From assembly GCF_037120705.1 (NCBI RefSeq), contig NZ_JAWLJU010000002.1:2749501-2813500 (forward strand): a stretch of DNA of 64,000 nucleotides. The letters are read 5' to 3'. Position 1 is the first letter of the stretch. Each line of letters starts with the position of its first letter. The translations under genes were made by a program, and so were the position numbers. This DNA is from Pseudoalteromonas sp. UG3-2 (lineage in GTDB: Bacteria; Pseudomonadota; Gammaproteobacteria; Enterobacterales; Alteromonadaceae). Below are positions 16,925-26,110 of the stretch, in pieces. The notes below the pieces were generated by a model. The model did no database searches. It saw nothing but the letters and a program-made list of their open reading frames with translations, and had not been told where the DNA came from.

Positions 16925-18619
16925 ATGAAACTAACGCTAAGAAAAACCTTTACTGCTTTGTTACTGACCACAGTGAGTGTCAGTAGTTTTGCTTATGACC
17001 GCGTGACTGGTAAAGGCTTTGCCAGCCGCTCTGAGGTGATTGCCACACAAGGCATGGCAGCCACCTCACAGCCGCTTGCCACGCAAGTGGCATTAGACAT
17101 CTTAAAGCAAGGTGGCAGTGCCGTGGATGCGGCGATTGCGGCAAACGCCATGCTCGGGCTGGTGGAGCCAACCGGTTGCGGTATTGGTGGCGACCTGTTT
17201 GCCATCGTCTGGGACGCCGAGCAACAAACCCTATCCGGGCTCAATGCTTCGGGGCGCTCACCGCAAAGCTTAACCTTAGAAATGCTACAGCAACAAGGTG
17301 ATACGATCCCATCTTATGGGCCATTACCAGTATCTGTGCCTGGCGCCGTGGATGGTTGGTTTGAGCTACATGAAAAGTTTGGCAAGTTGCCCATGGCCAA
17401 ACTATTGGCACCGAGCATTGAGTACGCCCGCAACGGCTTTCCTGTTTCTGAGCTGATTGCCTATTATATGCAGCGTTCGGTATCGGCTCGTGCTGAGTAC
17501 CCCGGATTCAAAGAAGTGTTTATGTCTGATGGTGCCATGCCTAAAAAGGGGGAGATCTTTAAAAACCCCGCGTTGGCAAACACCTATGAGCTGCTTGCAA
17601 AGCAGGGCAGAGATGCTTTCTACAAAGGTGAAATAGCCAAAGAAATCGATAAATATATGCGTGAAAATGGTGGCTATCTTCGCTACGAAGACCTAGCGGC
17701 GCATCGCAGTGAGTGGGTAAAGCCCGTGAGCAGCGACTACCGAGGCTACACCCTTTGGGAGCTACCACCGAATGGTCAAGGCATTGCGGCACAACAAATT
17801 TTAAATATTCTTGAAGGCTACGATATTAAAGAAATGGGTTTTGACAGCCCAGAATATATTCACACCTTTGTGGAAGCGAAAAAGCTCGCCTTTGCCGACA
17901 GAGCGAAATACTACGCCGACCCTGACTTTAACGACATTCCCGTTGATTATTTGATCTCGCAAGCGTATGCCGATAAGCGCCGTGCTCTAATTAACCCCAA
18001 TAAAGCAGCTAAGCGCGACCAAGCAGGGCCTGTAGAAGGAGACACCATTTACCTCACCACGGCAGACAAAGACGGCAACATGGTCTCGCTGATCCAAAGT
18101 AATTACCGTGGCATGGGCTCAGGTATGACACCAGAGAAACTGGGCTTTGTACTGCAAAACCGTGGCGAATTATTTGCCCTTGAGGAAGGCCATTACAATG
18201 TGTATGAGCCCGGTAAACGTCCATTTCACACCATTATTCCGGCTTTTGTCACCAAAGATGGCAAACCTTGGATGAGCTATGGCGTAATGGGCGGCGCAAC
18301 ACAACCGCAAATGCATGCTCAGATCCTGATTAATATGATTGATTTTGGTATGAATCTGCAAGAAGCCGGCGATGCTCCCAGAATACTACACACGGGCTCG
18401 ACTCAGCCCACGGGCGAGGTAATGACCGATGGTGGCTACGTCAGCCTTGAAACGGGCTTTTCCATGGAAACCCGTCGCGAGCTCATGAAAAAAGGCCATA
18501 CTTTACGCAGTGCTGTGGGACCTTATGGCGGTTACCAAGCCATTATGCGTGATCTTACCTCTGGCGTTTACTATGGCGCCTCTGAAACCCGCAAAGACGG
18601 CCACGCCGCGGGTTATTAA
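16925..18619 (+). CDS. ggt: Secreted gamma-glutamyltransferase family protein
   Basis: A 564-residue Ntn-hydrolase with a signal peptide ending near SSFAYD, so it acts in the periplasm. It would cleave itself before Thr374, which lies in GDTIYLTTADKDGN and aligns with the catalytic threonine of E. coli GGT. GCGIGGDLFAIVWD, PVSVPGAVDGW and the late GGATQPQMHAQ motif are typical. The catalytic segment (DTIYLT rather than TTHYSV) is closer to the GGT-like branch that includes HpxW/YwrD-type proteins. The substrate may therefore not be glutathione, and the symbol is used in the family sense. Confidence 0.85.
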   Translation: MKLTLRKTFTALLLTTVSVSSFAYDRVTGKGFASRSEVIATQGMAATSQPLATQVALDILKQGGSAVDAAIAANAMLGLVEPTGCGIGGDLFAIVWDAEQQTLSGLNASGRSPQSLTLEMLQQQGDTIPSYGPLPVSVPGAVDGWFELHEKFGKLPMAKLLAPSIEYARNGFPVSELIAYYMQRSVSARAEYPGFKEVFMSDGAMPKKGEIFKNPALANTYELLAKQGRDAFYKGEIAKEIDKYMRENGGYLRYEDLAAHRSEWVKPVSSDYRGYTLWELPPNGQGIAAQQILNILEGYDIKEMGFDSPEYIHTFVEAKKLAFADRAKYYADPDFNDIPVDYLISQAYADKRRALINPNKAAKRDQAGPVEGDTIYLTTADKDGNMVSLIQSNYRGMGSGMTPEKLGFVLQNRGELFALEEGHYNVYEPGKRPFHTIIPAFVTKDGKPWMSYGVMGGATQPQMHAQILINMIDFGMNLQEAGDAPRILHTGSTQPTGEVMTDGGYVSLETGFSMETRRELMKKGHTLRSAVGPYGGYQAIMRDLTSGVYYGASETRKDGHAAGY

Positions 18620-18625
18620 ACCCGT

Positions 18626-18657
18626 TGCCAGCATTGTGAATTATTGCAATGCTGGCA
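18626..18657 (+). terminator. Hairpin after the gamma-glutamyltransferase gene
   Basis: TGCCAGCATTG (18626-18636) pairs perfectly with CAATGCTGGCA (18647-18657) over 11 bp with a 10-nt loop. The T-run is weak, so termination may be inefficient. Confidence 0.6.
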
Positions 18658-19087
18658 TTGATACGTTGCTTTTCTCCTTGTAAACATAAGCTCTTGAGTC
18701 ACGCAGAGTGCTGTTCGCTACTATGCATTCAGTGCTACTCTTGAGCGTTCTTTTCTCTGACTCTAAGTGGTTCTATGGCGATGTTATGGGCTTAAAAGAG
18801 GAGCGGAGGCTCCATGAGAAAGTTTCCCTTTGAATTATTGTGATAGCTGGCCCTTTTTTAAAGGCCTTACCAGCATTAAAAAATAAAGAGGAATAATTTC
18901 TACGCCGTCAAAGAGAAGCCAATAGGTATGATCTATATGAAGTTAAATACATTGCAGAATATACTCACCACTTTAACCACCAGTTGGCAGTGATTAAAGT
19001 GGTTGGTTATGAATAGATATGGAATCTATTTTTAGCTAAGGTTTTGATTTTTATTGCTTTAAATAACAAGTTATAAATATATGAATA
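18658..19087. other. 430-bp region with no gene recognised
   Basis: This AT-rich stretch lies between the ends of two convergent genes. I found no ORF with a credible start, no RNA gene and no clear repeat. It may hold the remains of a lost gene. Confidence 0.5.
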
Positions 19088-19948
19088 CTATTCAATATTC
19101 TGGATCTGCTCGCGCATTTGCTCAATTAACACCTTAAGTTCAACGGCGGCGTTGGTGATGTCGCTGTTGATGGACTTCGAGGCTAGGGTGTTAGACTCGC
19201 GGTTGAATTCTTGCATCATAAAGTCGAGGCGTCGGCCGCAGGCGCCGCCTTTTTTGAGGATCTTGTGGGTTTCTTTTACGTGCGATTTGAGGCGATCCAT
19301 TTCTTCGGCAACGTCTTGCTTTTGCGCTAGGTAAATGAGCTCTTGCTCAAGGCGGCCTTCGTCCACGTCTACGCTCAGCTCTTCCAGCTTCTGCGAGAGC
19401 TTTTCGCGTTGCCACTTGGCGACTTCTGGCATATGGCTTTCGACAATGGCCACTTGCTCTAAAATACCATCAAGGCGGGTGGTGAGCATGGTTTCTAGGT
19501 TCTCACCTTCGCTGGCGCGGGCCGCTTTAAAGTCTTCTACCAGTTCATCAAAGCCACTAAGCAGAGCGCCGTTGACGGTGTCTAAGTCGATTTCTTCGGC
19601 TTCCATCACACCTGGCCAGCGCAAGATGTCTACTGGATTGATGTCGCCACCGCTTTGCGTTTGCACCCATTTGGCGCTTTCAACCAGCTGTTTGGCTAAT
19701 GAGTCATTTACGCTCAGTTGACCAACATGAGCTGGGTTGGCGGTGAACTTTAGGAATACTTCGACCTTGCCGCGTTGAAGGTGTTTGCGCAGGCGTTCGC
19801 GTATTACTGGCTCTAAGCCTCTAAATTGTTCTGGTGCGCGGATAAAGGTTTCAAGGTAGCGTTGATTAACCGAACGAATTTCCCAAACCCCAGTGCCCCA
19901 ATCACCTTTCACTTCTTTGCGGGCGTAGGCGGTCATACTATGGATCAT
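19088..19948 (-). CDS. yicC: YicC/YloC-family endoribonuclease
   Basis: A 286-residue protein starting MIHSMTAYARKE, the family signature, and ending with the conserved RRLDFMMQEFNRESNTLASKS segment. E. coli YicC is reported to be an endoribonuclease that helps degrade the small RNA RyhB. The middle of the protein is a long charged helical region. It is divergent from rph, as in E. coli and most gammaproteobacteria. Confidence 0.94.
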   Translation of the reverse strand: MIHSMTAYARKEVKGDWGTGVWEIRSVNQRYLETFIRAPEQFRGLEPVIRERLRKHLQRGKVEVFLKFTANPAHVGQLSVNDSLAKQLVESAKWVQTQSGGDINPVDILRWPGVMEAEEIDLDTVNGALLSGFDELVEDFKAARASEGENLETMLTTRLDGILEQVAIVESHMPEVAKWQREKLSQKLEELSVDVDEGRLEQELIYLAQKQDVAEEMDRLKSHVKETHKILKKGGACGRRLDFMMQEFNRESNTLASKSINSDITNAAVELKVLIEQMREQIQNIE

Positions 19949-20101
19949 ATAAAGTTCCTAAATTAACTTAGTTTAACCGGGCCATTATAGCCGAATTTCC
20001 ACACAGCTCTAAAGTGAATTTTATTTTTCCGGCAATCGCGTGGCATAGTGCGGGCGATCCCTTTATAATGAACGGCAAATTTTGATGATGGGAGAACGTG
20101 G

Positions 20102-20815
20102 ATGCGTCCAAGCGAAAGAACAGCAAAGCAGATCAGGCCAGTTACTTTTACGCGTAACTATACAATGCACGCTGAAGGCTCAGTGATGGTTGAGTTTGGC
20201 AATACTAAGGTGCTATGTACAGCGTCGGTAGAAGCTGGTGTGCCACGCTTTATGAAAGGCCAAGGCAAAGGCTGGATCACGGCAGAATACGGCATGCTTC
20301 CGCGTTCTACACATACTCGCAATAATCGTGAGGCGGCGCGCGGTAAACAGGGCGGTCGTACTATGGAAATTCAACGCTTAATCGCTCGCGCATTACGTGC
20401 CGCGGTTGACTTAAAAGCGCTAGGCGAGAACACCATCACTATCGATTGTGATGTTATTCAAGCCGATGGTGGTACACGTACCGCTTCCATTAGCGGTGCC
20501 TGTGTGGCCTTGGTTGATGCCCTTACACACATGCGTGCTAAAGGCATGATTAACGTTAACCCGCTTAAGTTTATGATTGCGGCTATTTCTGTTGGGGTAT
20601 ATAAGGGTGAGCCAATCACCGACTTAGAATACCTAGAAGATTCAGAAGCTGAAACCGACATGAACGTCATCATGACAGAAACCGGTAAACTGATTGAAGT
20701 GCAAGGCACAGCAGAGGGCGAACCTTTCTCGTTTGAAGAGTTAGATGAGCTATTGGGCTTAGCTAAGCACTCTATTCGCGAAATCATCGATCTACAAAAG
20801 CAAGCGTTAGCGTAA
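20102..20815 (+). CDS. rph: Ribonuclease PH
   Basis: RNase PH is a phosphate-dependent 3' exonuclease that trims tRNA precursors. The 237-residue protein shows [20 protein letters not shown], the [13 protein letters not shown] motif, [17 protein letters not shown] and the acidic [14 protein letters not shown] segment. Unlike the frame-shifted E. coli K-12 allele, this copy is full length. It lies 18 bp before pyrE in the conserved rph-pyrE operon. Confidence 0.97.
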   Translation: MRPSERTAKQIRPVTFTRNYTMHAEGSVMVEFGNTKVLCTASVEAGVPRFMKGQGKGWITAEYGMLPRSTHTRNNREAARGKQGGRTMEIQRLIARALRAAVDLKALGENTITIDCDVIQADGGTRTASISGACVALVDALTHMRAKGMINVNPLKFMIAAISVGVYKGEPITDLEYLEDSEAETDMNVIMTETGKLIEVQGTAEGEPFSFEELDELLGLAKHSIREIIDLQKQALA

Positions 20816-20833
20816 TCATACGGGCAGCACAAC

Positions 20834-21478
20834 ATGAAACAGTATCAAAAAGAATTTATTGAATTTGCACTTGAGAAACAAGTGCTTAAGTTTGGTGAGT
20901 TTACTCTGAAGTCAGGCCGTACTAGCCCATACTTCTTTAACGCTGGGTTGTTTAATACCGGTCGTGATTTGGCACGTTTGGGGCGTTTTTATGCCGCTGC
21001 GCTAGAAGACGCTGGGATTGCATTTGATGTGCTATTTGGCCCTGCCTACAAAGGCATTCCAATTGCTACCACCACTGCGGTTGCACTCGCTGATCACCAC
21101 GACAAAGACGTACCCTATTGCTTTAATCGTAAAGAGAAAAAGCAGCACGGTGAAGGCGGCAACTTAGTGGGCAGTGCCCTTGAAGGTCGTATTATGCTGG
21201 TAGATGATGTGATCACCGCAGGTACTGCGATCCGCGAGTCCATGGAAATTATTGCTGCCAATGGTGCTGACTTAGCGGGTGTACTTATCGCGCTAGACCG
21301 CCAAGAAAAAGGCAAAGCCGAGCTTTCTGCGATTCAAGAAGTAGAGCGCGACTTTAATACTCAGGTGGTATCCATTGTAAAACTGGCTGATTTAATTACC
21401 TATCTTGAGCAGCAAGGCGACATGGCTGAGCACTTAGATGCGGTAAAAGCGTATCGTGATAATTACGGGGTAGCCTAA
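20834..21478 (+). CDS. pyrE: Orotate phosphoribosyltransferase
   Basis: PyrE joins orotate to PRPP in pyrimidine synthesis. The 214-residue protein has [18 protein letters not shown] at the start, the [11 protein letters not shown] loop, the flexible loop [13 protein letters not shown] and the PRPP-binding motif [16 protein letters not shown]. The separate terminator after it closes the rph-pyrE unit. Confidence 0.98.
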   Translation: MKQYQKEFIEFALEKQVLKFGEFTLKSGRTSPYFFNAGLFNTGRDLARLGRFYAAALEDAGIAFDVLFGPAYKGIPIATTTAVALADHHDKDVPYCFNRKEKKQHGEGGNLVGSALEGRIMLVDDVITAGTAIRESMEIIAANGADLAGVLIALDRQEKGKAELSAIQEVERDFNTQVVSIVKLADLITYLEQQGDMAEHLDAVKAYRDNYGVA

Positions 21479-21512
21479 CTCGCGGTCCGTAACCTGTCCT
21501 ATACTGACGATG

Positions 21513-21543
21513 AATACCAGCCAACGGCTGGTATTTTTTTTTC
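21513..21543 (+). terminator. Intrinsic terminator after pyrE
   Basis: AATACCAGCC (21513-21522) pairs with GGCTGGTATT (21526-21535) around a 3-nt loop and is followed by a long T-run. Confidence 0.93.
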
Positions 21544-21639
21544 TGCACTGTAATGTTTTACAGTCAACAATAAAGTCAGCCACCAATAAGCTGAGTATGT
21601 TAATCTAGAGTGCAATGAAGAAATAAAGAACAATTACGC

Positions 21640-22980
21640 ATGCATGTACATATTTTAGGGATTTGCGGCACCTTTATGGGAGGTATCGCCGCCATTGCCC
21701 AGTCACTGGGTCACAAAGTTACCGGTTCAGATCAAAACGTCTACCCGCCCATGAGCACGCAATTAAAGTCGCTAGGTATTGCGCTTACTCAAGGCTACGA
21801 CCCGGCGCAACTGGCGGATGAACCCGATGTGGTGATCATTGGCAACGCCATGAGTCGTGGTAACCCCTGTGTCGAATATGTGTTAGAAAAAGGCTTACGT
21901 TATACCTCCGGGCCTGAGTGGCTAAAAGAACACGTACTGCGTGACGCTTGGGTGTTAGCGGTAGCAGGTACCCATGGTAAGACTACTACCGCCAGCATGC
22001 TCGCTTGGCTTTTGGAGTATGCAGGGCTGCGACCGGGCTTTTTAATTGGCGGCATAGTACAAAACTTTGGCGTGTCGGCACGCACGTCAGATACGCCATT
22101 TTTTGTCATTGAAGCCGATGAATACGACACTGCCTTTTTTGATAAGCGCAGTAAGTTTGTTCATTATTTGCCGCGCACCTTGATCATGAACAACCTAGAG
22201 TATGACCACGCCGACATTTTCCCAGACTTAGCGGCCATACAAACCCAGTTTCATCACCTCATTCGTACCCTACCTGGACAAGGCAAAGCCATTTATCCTG
22301 CCGATGACGTCGCGTTACAAGAGGTGGTGGCACGAGGATTTTGGAGTGAGCAGGAATCGCTGGGTAAAGAGTGGTCGTATAACTTGCTCAAGGAAGATGG
22401 TTCGGTGTTTGAAGTATTATTGCATGGCGAAAGCCAAGGGCAAGTGAACTGGGATGCCATTGGCGTGCACAATGTGAAAAATGCCCTGATGGCCATCGCT
22501 GCAGCCCGTCACGTAGGGGTTGCGGTCAGTGTCAGCATTGCTGCCTTAAGTGAATTTAAATCACCCAAACGCCGTATGGAAATAAAAGGCGAAGTCAATG
22601 GCGTAACCGTTTACGACGACTTTGCCCATCATCCAACCGCCATCAAAACCACTTTGGCGGGACTTAGAGCTAAAGTGGGCGAGGAGCCCATCATTGCTAT
22701 TTTAGAGCCGCGCTCCAACACCATGAAGTTAGGTGTTCATCAAGACACCTTATTGGCTTCACTTGATGCTGCCGATGAGGCCTTTTTATATGAACCAGAG
22801 GGGCTAAGCTGGTCGTTAAAAGCGCATGCCGAAAAAGCAGGCCGGCAGTGCTTTAAAAGCATCGATGACATTGTGGCGGCGGTGGTTGCCAAGCAATCGA
22901 GCAATACGCATGTGTTAATCATGAGCAATGGTGGTTTTGCTGGCATTCACGACAAACTTTTAACCGCATTAAAGAAATAA
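21640..22980 (+). CDS. mpl: UDP-MurNAc:L-Ala-gamma-D-Glu-meso-DAP ligase
   Basis: Mpl recycles cell-wall tripeptide by attaching it to UDP-MurNAc. The 446-residue protein belongs to the Mur ligase family: MHVHILGICGTFMGG at the start, the ATP loop GTHGKTT (110-116), a FVIEADEYDTAFFDKR segment, NNLEYDHADIF and the DDFAHHPTAIKTT motif in the C-terminal domain. It is 3 bp upstream of ubiX, so the two are probably transcribed together. Confidence 0.95.
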   Translation: MHVHILGICGTFMGGIAAIAQSLGHKVTGSDQNVYPPMSTQLKSLGIALTQGYDPAQLADEPDVVIIGNAMSRGNPCVEYVLEKGLRYTSGPEWLKEHVLRDAWVLAVAGTHGKTTTASMLAWLLEYAGLRPGFLIGGIVQNFGVSARTSDTPFFVIEADEYDTAFFDKRSKFVHYLPRTLIMNNLEYDHADIFPDLAAIQTQFHHLIRTLPGQGKAIYPADDVALQEVVARGFWSEQESLGKEWSYNLLKEDGSVFEVLLHGESQGQVNWDAIGVHNVKNALMAIAAARHVGVAVSVSIAALSEFKSPKRRMEIKGEVNGVTVYDDFAHHPTAIKTTLAGLRAKVGEEPIIAILEPRSNTMKLGVHQDTLLASLDAADEAFLYEPEGLSWSLKAHAEKAGRQCFKSIDDIVAAVVAKQSSNTHVLIMSNGGFAGIHDKLLTALKK

Positions 22981-22983
22981 GTT

Positions 22984-23607
22984 ATGACAAAACAAAACTT
23001 TAAAGGGCCAATTACCTTGGCTTTTAGTGGCGCATCGGGCGCGCCTTATGGCTTGCGTTTGCTGGACGTTTTAGTGTCGTTAAACTATCAAGTGTACGTG
23101 CTGATCTCGAGCGCCGCACGGGTGGTGCTGGACACCGAGTCCAAGGTAAAATTGTCGGGCAATGAACAAAAAGCCAGTGAGCAGCTAACGGCTCGATGTA
23201 AAGCGCAGCCGCAGCAAATACAGGTATTTGGTAAAGATAACTGGTTTAGTCCGGTGGCTTCGGGCTCAGCGGCGCCAAAACAAATGGTGGTGTGTCCTTG
23301 TAGTGCCGGCAGTGTTTCGGCGATTGCTTTAGGCGCTTCAGATAATTTACTTGAGCGAGCGGCAGATGTGGTGATTAAAGAGCGCGGACAGCTTATTTTA
23401 GTCCCGCGAGAAACGCCTTTTAGCCCAATTCATCTAGAAAACATGCTCAAGCTTAGCCAGCTGGGGGTCACCATTATGCCAGCTGCACCCGGATTCTATC
23501 ACCAACCACAAAGCATTGACGATCTTGTGGATTTTATGGTGGCAAGAATATTAGACCATCTCAATATTGAACACCAGCTAGCGAAACGCTGGGGCTATGG
23601 AGACTAA
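22984..23607 (+). CDS. ubiX: Flavin prenyltransferase UbiX
   Basis: UbiX makes prenylated FMN, the cofactor of the UbiD decarboxylase in ubiquinone synthesis. The 207-residue protein has the family start [19 protein letters not shown], an FMN-binding [29 protein letters not shown] segment split over the active site, and [16 protein letters not shown]. No ubiD is present in the window. It overlaps or abuts the yadG-like gene downstream. Confidence 0.93.
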   Translation: MTKQNFKGPITLAFSGASGAPYGLRLLDVLVSLNYQVYVLISSAARVVLDTESKVKLSGNEQKASEQLTARCKAQPQQIQVFGKDNWFSPVASGSAAPKQMVVCPCSAGSVSAIALGASDNLLERAADVVIKERGQLILVPRETPFSPIHLENMLKLSQLGVTIMPAAPGFYHQPQSIDDLVDFMVARILDHLNIEHQLAKRWGYGD

Positions 23608-23614
23608 TAACAAG

Positions 23615-24535
23615 ATGACAGTAGCACTGAATATTAAAGACCTAAGAAAGGTCTATAGCAACGGTGTTGAAGCCGTTAAAGGCATTGACTTGGAAGTCCA
23701 AGAAGGGGACTTTTTTGCTTTGCTAGGCCCAAATGGGGCTGGTAAATCCACCACCATTGGGGTAATTGCGTCTTTGGTTAACAAAACCGCAGGTAGTGTT
23801 GAAGTGTTTGGCCACAGCATAGACACCGACCTAGAAGCGGCCAAGTCTCATTTAGGTTTGGTACCGCAAGAGTTTAACTTTAGCCAGTTTGAAACCTTGA
23901 ACCAAATCCTAGTTAACCAAGCCGGTTACTATGGTGTGCCCCGCGACCTTGCGCATCAGCGGGCTGAGAAGTACCTAAAACAACTTGGCTTGTTTGACAA
24001 AAAAGACAAGCAGGCGAGAACCTTATCTGGTGGTATGAAACGCCGCTTGATGATCGCCAGAGCCTTAATGCATGAGCCTAAGTTATTGATTTTAGATGAG
24101 CCTACCGCAGGGGTCGACATCGAGCTGCGCCGCTCTATGTGGGACTTCTTACGTGAAATCAACCAGCAGGGTGTGACCATTATTTTAACCACCCACTACC
24201 TCGAAGAAGCCGAGCTATTGTGCCGCAATATTGGCATTATCGATCAAGGCATTATTGTCGAGCACACCACCATCAAAGCACTGTTGGCGAAGCTGGATAA
24301 AGAGACCTTTGTATTGGATCTCAAGCCACCAATGCAGCCGGTGACATTAAACGGTTATGACTTTGCAACGGTTGATGACCACACCATTGAAGTGGAAGTG
24401 GCCAAGTCACAAGGCCTGAATGGCGTCTTTGCACAGCTATCTGAGCAAGGCAATCAAGTATTAAGTATGCGCAACAAAGCCAACCGCTTAGAAGAACTAT
24501 TTGTTGGCTTATTAGAACAGGGGAGAGGGGCATAA
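23615..24535 (+). CDS. yadG: ABC transporter ATP-binding protein, YadG type
   Basis: A 306-residue ATPase matching E. coli YadG in its start (MTVALNIKDLRKVYSNGVEA) and layout. It has Walker A GPNGAGKST (38-46), the signature LSGGMKRRL, Walker B LLILDEPTAGVD and a C-terminal extension of about 90 residues. A start at 23597 is possible, but ATG 23615 matches the family. The permease gene yadH follows after 2 bp. The substrate of the YadGH pair is not known. Confidence 0.9.
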   Translation: MTVALNIKDLRKVYSNGVEAVKGIDLEVQEGDFFALLGPNGAGKSTTIGVIASLVNKTAGSVEVFGHSIDTDLEAAKSHLGLVPQEFNFSQFETLNQILVNQAGYYGVPRDLAHQRAEKYLKQLGLFDKKDKQARTLSGGMKRRLMIARALMHEPKLLILDEPTAGVDIELRRSMWDFLREINQQGVTIILTTHYLEEAELLCRNIGIIDQGIIVEHTTIKALLAKLDKETFVLDLKPPMQPVTLNGYDFATVDDHTIEVEVAKSQGLNGVFAQLSEQGNQVLSMRNKANRLEELFVGLLEQGRGA

Positions 24536-24537
24536 TC

Positions 24538-25305
24538 GTGTTTAAATACGGCGTCGCGTTAAAAAGTATTTGGATTAAAGAGTGTATTCGGTTTTTGCGC
24601 ATTTGGGTGCAAACCCTAGTGCCACCGGCCATTACCATGACATTGTACTTTGTTATTTTTGGCAGCCTCATCGGCTCGCGCATTGGTGAAATGGGTGGCT
24701 TTAGTTACATGGAGTTCATTGTCCCAGGCCTTATTATGATGTCGGTGATCACTAACTCCTACTCCAATGTGGCTTCGAGCTTTTATTCCACAAAATTTCA
24801 AAAGAGCATTGAAGAGCTATTAGTAGCCCCCGTACCAAACTATATTATTGTGCTGGGTTACATGGGCGGAGGAATGGCTCGTGGCATGTTGGTGGGACTG
24901 TTAGTGACACTGGTGAGTTTATTTTTTGTTGATATTCAAATTCATAATTTGGCGGTGATTGTGCTGACGGTGATTTTAACCTCGGCGGTATTTGCCCTCG
25001 GCGGTTTAATCAATGCGGTGTTCGCCAATAGCTTTGATGACATCAGCATTATTCCAACCTTTGTGTTAACCCCACTGACGTACCTCGGTGGCGTGTTCTA
25101 CTCTATCACTTTGCTGCCAGAGTTTTGGCAGGGAGTGTCGCAGATCAACCCGATCATTTATATGGTTAACGCCTTTCGCTTTGGCTTTTTAGGGGTGTCG
25201 GATGTGGATATTACCGTGGCGTTCTCTGTGCTAGGCGTATTTATTTGTGGCTTGTTCTTTGTTGCTCTGCAGCTTATCAAGCGCGGTGTTGGCCTAAGAC
25301 ATTAA
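24538..25305 (+). CDS. yadH: ABC-2 type permease, YadH type
   Basis: The 255-residue membrane partner of the preceding ATPase, with six predicted membrane segments. WIKECIRFLRIWVQTLVPPAIT, YFVIFGSLIGSRIG and MEFIVPGLIMMSVITNSYSN match the YadH/ABC-2 family. The start is GTG at 24538, two bases after the yadG stop, which implies translational coupling. It is likely an exporter or lipid-related transporter, but this is an inference from the ABC-2 class. Confidence 0.9.
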   Translation: MFKYGVALKSIWIKECIRFLRIWVQTLVPPAITMTLYFVIFGSLIGSRIGEMGGFSYMEFIVPGLIMMSVITNSYSNVASSFYSTKFQKSIEELLVAPVPNYIIVLGYMGGGMARGMLVGLLVTLVSLFFVDIQIHNLAVIVLTVILTSAVFALGGLINAVFANSFDDISIIPTFVLTPLTYLGGVFYSITLLPEFWQGVSQINPIIYMVNAFRFGFLGVSDVDITVAFSVLGVFICGLFFVALQLIKRGVGLRH

Positions 25306-25395
25306 AAGGTTTGTGCTGCTGGGTGCCATCACAGCAGCGCAATCACATAAATTCGGGTAAACTAGTCACCATTCAACCTTAGATAAAGTTAGGTT

Positions 25396-26073
25396 ATGAC
25401 AGAAGCAAATTCTCGTTCTATTACCACCAATCAGCAAGGCCTGCACGACAAGCTGGATGACATAGTGCTAAAGCATGTGGCAGCTGAGTTTAAAAAGCCC
25501 ATTGCCGCCCACACGCAAACGGCCTTTGATGAAGTGAATGCGCAAGTGCAGGTATTTACTGGGCCTATTATTCTTGATTCGTGCTGCGGGGTTGGTGAGA
25601 GCACGGCTAATTTAGCCAAGCGCCACCCAGATGCCTTAATCATTGGTATTGATAAGTCAGCGCATCGCTTGGAAAAACACGACGTTGAGTATAAGCAAAC
25701 GGAGCAAGGCCAGTACATGCTGGTTCAGGCCGACCTCAATGACTTTTGGCGCTTAGCTGTGGCGGCAAAATGGCAGATAAGCCATCATTACTTGCTCTAT
25801 CCCAACCCTTGGCCCAAAGCCAAGCACATTCGGAGACGTTGGCATGGCAGTGCGGTATTCCCCTTTATTATTAAACTGGGTGGTCAGCTGGAGCTGCGCA
25901 GTAATTGGGATATTTATGTCAAAGAGTTTGCTCGAGCATTAGCGCTTTGCAACATTAACGCCGAGGTTGAGCCCTACAGTAGTGATGAAGCGATCACACC
26001 GTTTGAACGCAAGTACTGGGCCAGTGGCCAATCGAGTACTCGCCTTCGTGTTAACCTAGAGTCAGCTAAATAA
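25396..26073 (+). CDS. TrmB-like SAM-dependent methyltransferase with altered active site
   Basis: A 225-residue Rossmann-fold methyltransferase similar to TrmB, the tRNA G46 N7-methyltransferase. The SAM loop ILDSCCGVGESTANLA and the acidic IIGIDKSAHRL strand are present. The segment that in TrmB reads FPDPWxKxRHxKRR is YPNPWPKAKHIRRR here, so the conserved Asp is Asn. The C-terminal TPFERKYWASGQSSTRLRVN is also TrmB-like. It is probably a paralogue, not the main TrmB. It sits alone between yadH and a convergent gene. Confidence 0.75.
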   Translation: MTEANSRSITTNQQGLHDKLDDIVLKHVAAEFKKPIAAHTQTAFDEVNAQVQVFTGPIILDSCCGVGESTANLAKRHPDALIIGIDKSAHRLEKHDVEYKQTEQGQYMLVQADLNDFWRLAVAAKWQISHHYLLYPNPWPKAKHIRRRWHGSAVFPFIIKLGGQLELRSNWDIYVKEFARALALCNINAEVEPYSSDEAITPFERKYWASGQSSTRLRVNLESAK

Positions 26074-26081
26074 GTTCATAT

Positions 26082-26105
26082 GCTGCCAGCTCGATGTCTG
26101 GCAGC
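26082..26105. terminator. Hairpin between convergent genes
   Basis: GCTGCCAG (26082-26089) and CTGGCAGC (26098-26105) form an 8-bp stem in the gap between the TrmB-like gene and the convergent degenerate GGDEF-EAL gene. There is no clear T-run. Confidence 0.4.
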
Positions 26106-26110
26106 GATGC

